The notes below the pieces were generated by a model. That model had not been told where the DNA came from. It worked only from the letters and a program-made list of their open reading frames with translations, and ran no database searches. Positions 23,207-30,815 of a DNA stretch of 39,594 nucleotides are shown piece by piece. Every line of letters starts with the position of its first letter. Within the stretch, counting starts at the first letter, position 1. The position numbers were made by a program, and so were the translations under genes. The DNA is from Chloroflexota bacterium (GTDB lineage Bacteria > Chloroflexota > Dormibacteria > Dormibacterales > Dormibacteraceae): assembly GCA_005880695.1 (NCBI GenBank), contig VBGR01000052.1:1-39594 (forward strand), in the 5' to 3' direction.

Positions 23207-24043
23207 ATGGGACAGATCGCGTCGACAACCGGCATTCGGGGTGCGACCGGCGTCGCCCCCGATGCTGGCCCCGCCCGTGAACCGCGATCGAGGTGGCGGC
23301 CAGTGATCCTGGCCGTTACCTGTTTGCTCATCGCCGGTTTCGGAAGCGCGTCCAGCGGCCTGCTGCTCATGCGCCTCAGCGCCCAGGACTCGGCTCTGCA
23401 CGCGCAGGCGCGCGATACCAATGAGCTGAGAGTGCGAATCGCGGCCCTCAACGCGAAGATCACCTCCGATCCCGACTGGGTGTCGATTGCTTCCGCGACC
23501 GAATTGGCAGTCGTGACCATCGAGACAGCCGGTGGCTTGGGCTCGGGATGGGTCGTGCGCTCGGACGCTTTTGGAGGCGACGTCGTGACCAATTTCCATG
23601 TGATCGCCGAAGCGTTGGAAGCCGGGGACGCCGAGGTGCGGGTGCGGCAAGCTGATCGCTCCTTCCCCGGCACGATCACGATCGCCGACCGCGCCAACGA
23701 CCTGGCGCTTGTGCGCGTCGCGGTACCTTTGCAGGCACTCAAGACGGCGACCACGCGTCCGCAGCTCGGCGCGCCTGTGATGGTGGTCGGTTCGCCGCTC
23801 GGCCTGGCCGGCACCGTGTCGGTCGGAGTGGTCTCCGGCCATCGAAGCGTTGGGGGGAGCGACTACATCCAGTTCTCAGCTCCGATCAGCCCGGGCAACA
23901 GTGGCGGCCCCGTCGTGGATCGCGATGGACGGGTGGTGGCGGTAGCCTCCGCGAAGTTCGAGGGCGACGGCGTTGAAGGTCTATCGCTCGCCATCCCGAT
24001 CCAGAACGTGTGCACCCTCCTGCCGGTCTGCATCCACCCGTAG
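23207..24043 (+). CDS. Membrane-anchored trypsin/HtrA-like serine protease
   Basis: The 278-residue protein has one N-terminal membrane span (PVILAVTCLLIAGFGSASSG) and a short coiled linker. A trypsin-like domain of the S1C type follows, with the full triad: His131 in TNFHV, Asp165 in NDLALVRV and Ser232 in SPGNSGGP. The protein ends soon after the second barrel, so there is no PDZ domain, unlike typical DegP/HtrA. The active site should face outside. Its gene begins six bases after the coiled-coil protein stop and is followed by the second copy of the leader. It may process a neighbour in the cassette or act in envelope stress. The translation start has a weak ribosome site, consistent with coupling. 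Confidence 0.85.
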   Translation: MGQIASTTGIRGATGVAPDAGPAREPRSRWRPVILAVTCLLIAGFGSASSGLLLMRLSAQDSALHAQARDTNELRVRIAALNAKITSDPDWVSIASATELAVVTIETAGGLGSGWVVRSDAFGGDVVTNFHVIAEALEAGDAEVRVRQADRSFPGTITIADRANDLALVRVAVPLQALKTATTRPQLGAPVMVVGSPLGLAGTVSVGVVSGHRSVGGSDYIQFSAPISPGNSGGPVVDRDGRVVAVASAKFEGDGVEGLSLAIPIQNVCTLLPVCIHP

Positions 24044-24049
24044 CCCGAG

Positions 24050-24146
24050 ATTGAGACAGATTTGAGGACCTTCTGAGACTGCTTCTGAGACGAATCCCGG
24101 CGAATCATCGCGGCGTCGCCGGCAATCGTCAGGAGGAAAGAAGCAG
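24050..24146 (+). promoter_or_regulatory. Leader copy 2 with three TGAGAC boxes
   Basis: Near-copy of 22386-22483. TGAGAC lies at 24052, 24074 and 24086 with the same 22- and 12-base steps, and the AGGAGGAAAGAAGCAG ribosome site is also kept. The copy begins seven bases after the protease stop at 24043. It gives the lipoprotein gene its own promoter or leader within what otherwise looks like one operon. Confidence 0.65.
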
Positions 24147-24665
24147 ATGTCTCTCAGCCCGGAATTCGATGGAACTCTGACAGGGAAGTCCGCCTGGAAA
24201 CCGCTGTTCACGTCCATCCTTGTGCCGCTCGCAGTCGTCCTCTTGATCGCCTGCGGCTCGGGGCCAGTCGCGCGCTCGCATAACGCGCCCTCGCCTTCGG
24301 CGTCGCCATCGCCTTCACCCTCGCCAAGCCTCGCACTCACGAACTTCACCGTCGCACCGGTGGAGGGGAGCGGCGTGACCGGCAGCGGCACGGTGGACCG
24401 GTCTAGAGAACCGGTTGCGCTGACTGCAAGCGTGAGCGGCCTCACTCCAGGGCGCACATACCTAATCGATGCCGATCCGCTGTCGTGCTTTTTCTTCGTG
24501 GGCGGGCCCAGCCAGTCCTTCGCCGCTCGGCTTGCTCCAGATTCGGCCGGAAACGCCCGGGCCGCTTGGGACGTGCCCCGGAGCATGACGGGAAACGTCA
24601 ACGTGCAAGTTTTGACTGCCGGCGGCACCTTTGCGGTCGTCGCCTGCACGGATCTCCACTCATGA
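24147..24665 (+). CDS. Lipoprotein with Ser-Pro linker, unknown function
   Basis: The 172-residue protein has a lipoprotein-type signal with the lipobox VLLIAC (Cys36), preceded by an unusually long N-terminus. That N-terminus resembles the start of the upstream coiled-coil protein and may have come with the duplicated leader. A Ser-Pro linker (about 48-61) precedes a small beta-rich domain (about 63-170) containing NFTVAPVEGSGVTGSGTVDR and VALTASVSGLTPGRTYLIDA, plausibly an immunoglobulin-like sandwich. Two Cys (in LSCFFF and VACTD) may form a disulfide. It should be anchored outside the cell membrane. The stop overlaps the next start as ATGA (24662-24665). An alternative start nearer the lipobox cannot be excluded. 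Confidence 0.7.
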   Translation: MSLSPEFDGTLTGKSAWKPLFTSILVPLAVVLLIACGSGPVARSHNAPSPSASPSPSPSPSLALTNFTVAPVEGSGVTGSGTVDRSREPVALTASVSGLTPGRTYLIDADPLSCFFFVGGPSQSFAARLAPDSAGNARAAWDVPRSMTGNVNVQVLTAGGTFAVVACTDLHS

Positions 24666-25699
24666 GCGTCCAGCCTGGAGATGTCGCTCCACCGGGGGAC
24701 TCAACCGCGCGGTCCAGACCTCGTCGGAAAACGGCTCTCATCGCGGTTTTGGTCATTGCCCTGCTTCTCATCCTCGCCGGTGGCGGTGTCTTCGCCGCCG
24801 ACGAGGCGCTGGGCGGCCCCAATCTGTCCTTTGATTACAACGACATCTCGGCGTCCGGAGGATCCGCCGAAGTCGCGGGCACAGTGACGAATAGCGGTGC
24901 TGGCGATGCCCAGAATGTCGCCATTACCGTCAACGTGGCGGCTGGCGGTGGGCTGTCGGGCGCTGCGACCATTCCAAAGCTCGCCCGTGGAGCCTCTGCC
25001 CCCTTCACGACGAGCATCGACCTCGCCGGAGGCTCGCTGCCGATCGACGCCCAGACTTCCTGGAAGACCCAATGGGATGGATCCAACTTCGACACCCAAG
25101 ATGACACGGGATCATTCCAGTACACGGGTCACGTGCACGGCACCCGTAGGGGCTCCCTTCACAATGCGGGTCCTGCCGACGCACAAGATGTTGTGCTGAC
25201 GATCACCTTCTCCGGTGGCGTGGACGGCAAGGACGTCATCACCAGTGGCAGCAACAATCTAGGCACAATCGCGGCGGGAGCGTCCGTCCCCTACAGCGTC
25301 ACTGCCGATCTTGGGTCGAACCCTTCGGACACTATCTACTGGGACTGGGAAGTCGCCTGGTCGGAGCCCAATGTGTCGGCGGCTGACATCAAATCCACCT
25401 GGGTCGGCGGTACTGTCGTGATGGCCGGAACCGTGACCAACCGCGGCAAAGCTCGTGCCGACAATGTGGTCGTCGCCCGCACGCTGCTTGATGCCAATGG
25501 CAAGGCGATTGGGACTGTCACGGCGAACCTCGGCCGCCTCGCCCCCGGCGCGCGGACCGAGTACAGGATGACGTTCCCCCTCGACCAGAAGTCGTTCAGG
25601 GACATCAAGAAGACAACTATAAAGGTGACCTGGAAGGAGCTTCACTACTTCTTTCTGTCGGTCACGCGCACACAGACGCGCCAAGAGGCCGTGGTTTAG
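24662..25699 (+). CDS. Membrane-anchored protein with CARDB/FxLYD-like beta repeats
   Basis: The 345-residue protein has a basic N-terminus, one membrane span (TALIAVLVIALLLILAGGGV), and three successive beta-sandwich-like modules outside. Each shows the pattern of a G-T-V-x-N or similar turn followed by DAQNV...: GTVTNSGAGDAQNVAITVNV, SLHNAGPADAQDVVLTITFS and GTVTNRGKARADNVVVAR. This is the signature of CARDB/FxLYD-type domains that bind or present proteins. The start ATG 24662 overlaps the lipoprotein stop (ATGA), so the two are co-translated and probably work together. The frame extends upstream, but that part only shadows the lipoprotein. It is the last gene of the envelope cassette. Confidence 0.78.
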   Translation: MSVQPGDVAPPGDSTARSRPRRKTALIAVLVIALLLILAGGGVFAADEALGGPNLSFDYNDISASGGSAEVAGTVTNSGAGDAQNVAITVNVAAGGGLSGAATIPKLARGASAPFTTSIDLAGGSLPIDAQTSWKTQWDGSNFDTQDDTGSFQYTGHVHGTRRGSLHNAGPADAQDVVLTITFSGGVDGKDVITSGSNNLGTIAAGASVPYSVTADLGSNPSDTIYWDWEVAWSEPNVSAADIKSTWVGGTVVMAGTVTNRGKARADNVVVARTLLDANGKAIGTVTANLGRLAPGARTEYRMTFPLDQKSFRDIKKTTIKVTWKELHYFFLSVTRTQTRQEAVV

Positions 25700-25707
25700 C
25701 CCCTCTC

Positions 25708-25737
25708 ATAGGCCTGAAGGAAGGGCGAGCCTATACT
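25708..25737 (+). promoter_or_regulatory. Inverted repeat and TATACT upstream of xylulokinase
   Basis: ATAGGC (25708-25713) and GCCTAT (25729-25734) form a six-base inverted repeat around 15 bases, and TATACT (25732-25737) overlaps its right arm. This may be a -10 element with an operator. No copy of the CAACGTTG motif found near the LacI gene is present here. Confidence 0.3.
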
Positions 25738-25819
25738 CCCGGCAAGTGGCCCATGAGCCGCTGGCCGCCGTTCGAGTTGGCGTTGGGGCCGTGCTCCGGC
25801 GCCGGCTCGTGGAGCCGAG

Positions 25820-27310
25820 TTGACGGCTCTGCTCGGGCTCGATCTTGGGACCACCGGCGTCCGCTGCCTGGCGATTGACGCGGGCGGCCGGCTGCTCGCC
25901 GATGCCAGTGCGGAGTATCCCCTCTACTCGCCGCATCCCGGCTGGTCTGAGCAGCGACCGGAGGACTGGTGGGAGACGAGCCGCAAAGTCATAAGTCAGG
26001 TCGCTGCGGAGGTCCGCGGAGATGTTCGCGGCCTCGGCCTCAGCGGCCAGATGCACGGCGCCGTTTTCCTCGATGAAACCGATGCCGTCATCCGGCCCGC
26101 TTTGCTCTGGAACGATCAGCGCACTGCCGCCCAGGCCGAAGCCATCACTGAGCGCGTGGGCGCACAACGGCTCCTCGAGAGAGCGGGCAACCCGGCCCTG
26201 ACTGGGTTCCAGGCTCCCAAGCTGCTCTGGCTGCGCGACACGGAGCCCGAGTCGTACAAGCGGCTCGCGAGGCTGCTTCTGCCCAAGGACTACATCAGGC
26301 TCCGGCTCACCGGTGAGGCGGCAACCGACGCCTCGGACGCCTCCGGAACCCTGCTCCTTGATCTCAGGACGCGCAGCTGGTCGCCCGAAATCCTGGAGGC
26401 GCTGGAGATCGACTCCCAATGGCTTCCCCAGGTCTTCGAAGGACCGGAGCAGACCGGCTCGCTTCGGCCCGAGATCGGCGGCGAACTCGGACTGCCGGCG
26501 GGCTTGCCCGTTGCCGCGGGCGGCGGTGACAACGCGGCTGCCGCGGTCGGTCTGGGCGTTGTTCGCGAGGGCCTGGCCAGCTGCTCGATTGGCACCAGCG
26601 GTGTGCTCTTCGCCCATTCGGACAAGCTGTCGCTGGACCCCTCTGGCCGCCTTCACGCCTTCTGCCACGCGATTCCGGATCGCCATCACCTGATGGGCGT
26701 CACGCTCGCCGCCGGGGGGTCCCTCCGCTGGTGGCGGGACCTGGTGGGAATCGCCGGTTACGACCGCCTCAACGAGCTGGCCGCAGAAGCGCCGCCCGGC
26801 GCGGAGGGGCTGCTCTTCTTGCCCTACCTGACGGGTGAGAGATCACCCCATCTGGATCCGCTCGCGCGCGGCGCCTTCTTCGGGCTCAGCTCCAGGCACG
26901 GCCTCGGCCATCTGACCCGCGCACTGATGGAAGGCGTGGCCTTCAGCCTCAAGGACTGCTTCGAGATCATGTCTAGCCTGCACGTCGCTCCCGCGCAGAT
27001 TCGCGCAACCGGAGGAGGCGCTCGGAGCGCCCTCTGGCGGCAGCTGCTGGCTGACATCCTGGGCTGCCCGGTCGTTCGCACCGTTGCTGATGAGGGCCCG
27101 GCTTACGGAGCCGCCCTGCTCGCCGGCGTTGCGGCCGGGGTCTTCGGAAGCGTTGAGGAGGCCTGCGCGGGCATCAGCCTGAGGTCGGACGTCTGCGAGC
27201 CGGACGCTGCCCGGACTCGTCGGTACAGCGAGTACTACGCGGCCTACCGGTCACTCTATCCAGCGACGCGGTCGATCATGCACGTGCTGTCCGGCCTGGC
27301 TCACGACTGA
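25820..27310 (+). CDS. xylB: Xylulokinase (FGGY family)
   Basis: The 496-residue protein is an FGGY sugar kinase that most resembles xylulokinase, which phosphorylates D-xylulose to xylulose 5-phosphate with ATP. The N-terminus LLGLDLGTTGVRCLAIDA is the ATPase phosphate-1 loop. LSGQMHGAVFLDE is a xylulokinase hallmark, GGGDNAAAAVG carries the catalytic Asp, and the ATP-site GGGARSALWRQLLADILG follows. Start is a TTG at 25820 with GGAG five bases upstream. It faces the fructokinase gene convergently with six bases between stops. With the PfkB kinase and the polyol ABC importer nearby, it suits growth on arabitol, xylitol or a related polyol. Confidence 0.88.
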   Translation: MTALLGLDLGTTGVRCLAIDAGGRLLADASAEYPLYSPHPGWSEQRPEDWWETSRKVISQVAAEVRGDVRGLGLSGQMHGAVFLDETDAVIRPALLWNDQRTAAQAEAITERVGAQRLLERAGNPALTGFQAPKLLWLRDTEPESYKRLARLLLPKDYIRLRLTGEAATDASDASGTLLLDLRTRSWSPEILEALEIDSQWLPQVFEGPEQTGSLRPEIGGELGLPAGLPVAAGGGDNAAAAVGLGVVREGLASCSIGTSGVLFAHSDKLSLDPSGRLHAFCHAIPDRHHLMGVTLAAGGSLRWWRDLVGIAGYDRLNELAAEAPPGAEGLLFLPYLTGERSPHLDPLARGAFFGLSSRHGLGHLTRALMEGVAFSLKDCFEIMSSLHVAPAQIRATGGGARSALWRQLLADILGCPVVRTVADEGPAYGAALLAGVAAGVFGSVEEACAGISLRSDVCEPDAARTRRYSEYYAAYRSLYPATRSIMHVLSGLAHD

Positions 27311-27316
27311 CGTCGG

Positions 27317-28234
27317 TCAGCCGACGGCCTGAAGCTCGGATCGCCAGGGTGGATCGGCGCCGACTCTCGTGCAGACGAGGGACGCCGCTTCGGAGGCGAA
27401 GTTGAGCAGGGCGCGGAGCTCCTCGGCGTCCAGCTCCAGGTCCGGCCCGAGCCGCCCGATCTCATGTAGACGCGCGAGTGCGGCGGCACCGAAAACGTCA
27501 CCCGCGCCGATGGTATCGACAACCTCTACAGGCGGAGCCTCCACGTGGATTCGTAGATCGGCCGTCGCACCGAAGGCGCCCTCCGCGCCGAGCGTGACCA
27601 GCACCAGGCGCACTCCGCTGCCGAGGATGCGCTCCGCCACCGCCTCGTAGGGCTGCTCGCCGTAGAGCCAGCCAAGATCGGCCACGCTGGCCTTGACGAC
27701 CGTGCTCAGGGGTATGAGCGATTCCAGCCGGGTCCGGTATTCCGGGTCCGAAATCAGGCCGGGCCGCACGTTCGGATCGAGCATGATGAGGCGCCGGCCG
27801 CTCTCCCGCTGGACCAGCTCAGCCAGTGTGGACGCCATCGGTTCCAGCGCCAGGCCGAGGGTCCCCACGTGGATCGCGTCGATCTCGTCGGGAAGCGATT
27901 CGGGGAGCATCGCCGGCGTCAGGTTCGGAGCCGCGGTGCCCTCTACGAAGAACTCGTACTCGGTAAGGCCGTCACCGTCCACCGCCGCCACAGCGATGGT
28001 CGTCGGTTCCGGTCCAGACGTCGCCAGCGAGACGTTGGCGCCATCAGCGGTGAGAAGGGCGGAGAGGCGGCGTCCCAGGCCATCGTCGGAAAGCCGTCCC
28101 AAAAACGCCGTGGGAACCCCGAGCCGGGCCAGGGCGCGAGCCGTGTTGAACGGTCCCCCGCCGGGTGTCGCCCGCTGGGTCCCATCGCCGTTGTCGATCA
28201 TGTCGATGAGGGCCTCACCGCAGACGAGGATCAA
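27317..28234 (-). CDS. PfkB-family carbohydrate kinase, fructokinase-like
   Basis: The 305-residue protein has the ribokinase-fold signatures: CGEALIDMI at the start, GGGPFNTARALARLG as the first PfkB motif, LDPNVRPGL in the middle, and DTIGAGDVFGAA as the second motif with the catalytic Asp. The GEALID...PGGGPFN form is typical of bacterial fructokinases, giving fructose 6-phosphate. Start is TTG at 28234, overlapping the LacI stop as TTGA, so the kinase is co-transcribed with the repressor. Fructose would arise from mannitol or sorbitol oxidation, which fits the importer; the dehydrogenase is not in the window. Confidence 0.85.
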   Translation of the reverse strand: MILVCGEALIDMIDNGDGTQRATPGGGPFNTARALARLGVPTAFLGRLSDDGLGRRLSALLTADGANVSLATSGPEPTTIAVAAVDGDGLTEYEFFVEGTAAPNLTPAMLPESLPDEIDAIHVGTLGLALEPMASTLAELVQRESGRRLIMLDPNVRPGLISDPEYRTRLESLIPLSTVVKASVADLGWLYGEQPYEAVAERILGSGVRLVLVTLGAEGAFGATADLRIHVEAPPVEVVDTIGAGDVFGAAALARLHEIGRLGPDLELDAEELRALLNFASEAASLVCTRVGADPPWRSELQAVG

Positions 28235-29262
28235 GGCCTCACCTCGCCCGAGCCCCTTGTGATCAGCCGGTTGGAAAGCACCTCGTGAACCGACGGTGAG
28301 CGGTCGCCGTCGAGGCGGCGGAAGAGCTGTTCCGCTGCGGCACGTCCGAGCGCGCCCGCATCCTGGGCGACGACGGTGATGGCTGGCTCGAGCAGGTCGG
28401 CGAGCAGGAAGTCGTCGAATCCGACGAGCGCGATTCGCTTGTGCAGGTTCAGCTTGCGCAGAGCCCGGTAGGCTCCGATCGTGAGCAGGTTCTGGCCGGC
28501 GAACAGCGCCGTGGGAGGTGGGGAGGTGGAGAGCAGCTCGCCAGCCGCGATTTCAGCTTTCTCAATCCCGCGGAGGTTCAGGCGCACCAGCCGCGGGTCG
28601 GCCTCCAGGCGCTGCGCGGCCAGCTCGTTCATGTATCCCCGGTAGCGCCAGGCGGCGGTGGCGATGGTCTGGAGGTCGCCCAGATACCCGATCCGGCGGT
28701 GGCCTTGGGCGATGAGATGGGCGATGCCTTCGCGGGTCCCTCCCTCGTTGTCGGTGAGGACCGTGTCGACATCCAGGAAACCCGCCGGCCGGTCGACGAA
28801 GACCATTGCCGTTCCCGCTCGGCGCTCATTCAGGAGATAGCTGTGGTCGTGGCTCGCGGGCACGATGATCAGGCCGTCCACCCGGCGCGACGTGAACTCG
28901 GCGATCAGTGAGCGTTCTCGCGCCGCATCCTCGTCCGAGCTGCCGGCGAAGACCAGGACTCCCCGCCGCAGCGCCACGTTTTCGATTTCCCGATGCAGCG
29001 CCGACGAGAAGGGGTTGGCCACGTCCTCGAGGAGGAGGCCAATGGCCGCGCTCTTGCCGTCGGATCGCCGCAGGCTGCTGGCCGCGCGGTTGTGTCGGTA
29101 GTCGAGGCGCTCGATGGCGGCTCGGACCCGCGAAGCCAGCTCGGCGGAGACCGCCGGCTCGCCGTTGATAACCCGCGACACAGTTTTCAGGCTCACCCCG
29201 GCAAGAGCCGCGACCTCGCGCATCGTGGGCCTGCTCCGGGTCACCGAATCGACCGCTGCCAA
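28231..29262 (-). CDS. LacI-family transcriptional repressor
   Basis: The 343-residue protein has a LacI helix-turn-helix at residues 14-36 (MREVAALAGVSLKTVSRVIN), followed by the hinge and a periplasmic-binding-protein-like sugar domain (AIGLLLEDVANPFSSALHRE, LVGFDDFLLADLLEPAITVV). Such repressors release their operator on binding a sugar or derivative. Start is TTG 29262, seven bases after GGAGG; a GTG at 29244 is the alternative. It is divergent from the ABC importer operon and co-transcribed with the fructokinase. Palindromes with the core CAACGTTG lie at its own start and at the importer promoter, so it likely controls both. Confidence 0.9.
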   Translation of the reverse strand: MAAVDSVTRSRPTMREVAALAGVSLKTVSRVINGEPAVSAELASRVRAAIERLDYRHNRAASSLRRSDGKSAAIGLLLEDVANPFSSALHREIENVALRRGVLVFAGSSDEDAARERSLIAEFTSRRVDGLIIVPASHDHSYLLNERRAGTAMVFVDRPAGFLDVDTVLTDNEGGTREGIAHLIAQGHRRIGYLGDLQTIATAAWRYRGYMNELAAQRLEADPRLVRLNLRGIEKAEIAAGELLSTSPPPTALFAGQNLLTIGAYRALRKLNLHKRIALVGFDDFLLADLLEPAITVVAQDAGALGRAAAEQLFRRLDGDRSPSVHEVLSNRLITRGSGEVRP

Positions 29263-29268
29263 CGTTGG
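29259..29268. promoter_or_regulatory. Candidate LacI autoregulatory operator
   Basis: CCAACGTTGG is a perfect ten-base palindrome with a central CG, as in LacI-family operators, and shares the core CAACGTTG with the site at 29351. It overlaps the TTG start codon of the repressor gene itself. Bound repressor would block transcription or expression of its own gene. Confidence 0.5.
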
Positions 29269-29318
29269 ACCTCCAAATGCCGGCTACCGCGACCGAAGCG
29301 CATGGTAACAAGTTCCAC

Positions 29319-29347
29319 TTGCCTCCGCCAAGCCCATGTGGTATAAG
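29319..29347 (+). promoter_or_regulatory. Promoter of the polyol ABC importer operon
   Basis: TTGCCT (29319-29324) and TATAAG (29342-29347) are separated by 17 bases, a good sigma-70-type pair. The expected start of transcription, near 29354, falls inside the palindrome at 29351-29362. The promoter lies 85 bases before the binding-protein ATG. Confidence 0.6.
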
Positions 29348-29350
29348 AAT

Positions 29351-29362
29351 GACAACGTTGTC
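29351..29362. promoter_or_regulatory. Candidate LacI operator at the importer promoter
   Basis: GACAACGTTGTC is a perfect 12-base palindrome with central CG, positioned over the predicted transcription start. Repressor bound here would block the importer operon. It shares CAACGTTG with the site over the repressor gene start. Confidence 0.65.
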
Positions 29363-29431
29363 TTAACCGGTGCTCGACCCGTGACATCAGAGGGGCAAAA
29401 AACCGCTCCATTCAATTTAGGGGGTAGTCGC

Positions 29432-30808
29432 ATGGCCAGAGAGAGCAGTCGGTCGCAGAGGCGAGCGCGGGGCGTATCCCTGCCGCCGCCCAGGAGGCTG
29501 CTGAGTCTCCTGGCAATCCTCTTAGCGGTCGTGGCCTGTTCGCCAGGCGCCGGGGGCGGCACAGGTGGCTCAACCCAGACCATCACTGTTGCCGCGGTCA
29601 GCAACCCGCAGATGGAAGACCTCCAGAAGCTGGTGCCGGACTTCCAGAAAGCCAACCCCAACATCCAGGTCAAGATCGTGATCCTGCCCGAGAACCAGCT
29701 GCGCCAGCAGGTGACTCAGGACGTCGCGACCAAGAGCGGCCGCTACGACCTGTTCACGATCGGCACCTACGAGGTTCCGATCTGGGCCAAGAACGGCTGG
29801 ATCGACAACCTCGCGCCCTACATCCAGAAGTCGTCCTCCTACGCGGCCGACGACCTCATCCCGGGCGTGGCCAAGGCGCTCACCTACAAGTCGAACCTCT
29901 ACGCGCTCCCCTTCTACGGGGAGTCGTCGATGCTCATGTATCGCAAGGACATGCTCTCGGCTGCCGGCGTCACTCTGTCTCAGAAGCCGACCTGGGACGA
30001 GGTGGCCGCGGCCGCGCGCAAGGTCAACGACCCGAGTAAAGGGGTCTCCGGCATCTGCCTGCGCGGCCTGCCCGGCTGGGGCGAGCAGCTGGCGCCGCTC
30101 GACACCGTGGTCAACACCTACGGCGGGAAGTGGTTCGACCAGCAGTGGGTCCCCCAGCTGACGGCCCCGCCTTTCAAGGCCGCCGTCGGCTTCTACGTGG
30201 ACCTGATCAAGACCGCCGGCGAGCCAGGCGCCGCCAGCGCCGGCTTCACCGAGTGCCTCACCGCTTACAACGGCGGCAAGGTGGCCATGTGGTACGACGC
30301 GACGGTGGGGGCGAGCAACTTCACCGGCACCGCGGCCGACAACTCCGGCTACGCCTTTGCGCCCACGAAAGTGAAGCCCTACTCGGGGTGGCTGTGGGCC
30401 TGGTCGCTGGGGATGCCTTCGACCAGCAAGAAGAAGGACGCGGCCGGGACCTTCGCCACCTGGGCGACGTCAAAGGACTACATCCAGCTCGTCGGCAAAA
30501 ACCTCGGTTGGAGCCACGTCCCGCCGGGGACCCGAACGTCGACCTACGCGCTTCCTGAATACCAGAAAGTTGCCGGCGGTTTCGCCCAGATCACGCTTGA
30601 CTCAATAGCGAACGCCGACGTCAACCATCCGACTGTTGACCCGGTGCCGTACATCGGGGTCCAGTACGTGGGGATAACCGAGTTCCAGCAATTGGGTGAC
30701 CAGGTATCCCAGCAGATTGCCGCCGTGATCACCGGGCAGTCCAGCCTTGACGACGCTTTGCAGCGGTCGAATCAGCTGGCCGAGGCGGTCGGCAAGGCAC
30801 ACCGGTAG
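29432..30808 (+). CDS. ABC importer sugar/polyol-binding lipoprotein (SmoE/MtlE-like)
   Basis: The 458-residue protein has a lipoprotein signal with lipobox VVAC at Cys36 and a long basic N-terminus, then a family-1 extracellular solute-binding domain. The segments QDVATKSGRYDLFTIGTYEV and PIWAKNGWIDNLAPYI closely resemble sorbitol/mannitol-binding proteins (SmoE, MtlE). It captures the polyol outside the membrane and delivers it to the permeases that follow. ATG 29432 has AGGGGG before it; a longer frame to 29336 would run through the promoter and operator and is not used. It is the first gene of the LacI-controlled operon. Exact substrate is inferred, not proven. Confidence 0.88.
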   Translation: MARESSRSQRRARGVSLPPPRRLLSLLAILLAVVACSPGAGGGTGGSTQTITVAAVSNPQMEDLQKLVPDFQKANPNIQVKIVILPENQLRQQVTQDVATKSGRYDLFTIGTYEVPIWAKNGWIDNLAPYIQKSSSYAADDLIPGVAKALTYKSNLYALPFYGESSMLMYRKDMLSAAGVTLSQKPTWDEVAAAARKVNDPSKGVSGICLRGLPGWGEQLAPLDTVVNTYGGKWFDQQWVPQLTAPPFKAAVGFYVDLIKTAGEPGAASAGFTECLTAYNGGKVAMWYDATVGASNFTGTAADNSGYAFAPTKVKPYSGWLWAWSLGMPSTSKKKDAAGTFATWATSKDYIQLVGKNLGWSHVPPGTRTSTYALPEYQKVAGGFAQITLDSIANADVNHPTVDPVPYIGVQYVGITEFQQLGDQVSQQIAAVITGQSSLDDALQRSNQLAEAVGKAHR

Positions 30809-30815
30809 CCCACCG

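Noticed and set aside
22466-23842. A 458-codon minus-strand frame opposite the coiled-coil and protease genes
   Set aside because: It is antisense to two proteins with clear domains and ribosome sites, encodes low-complexity sequence with no motif, and is open only because of high GC.
25706-26689. A 327-codon minus-strand frame opposite xylulokinase
   Set aside because: Antisense to a well-supported kinase; no family match.
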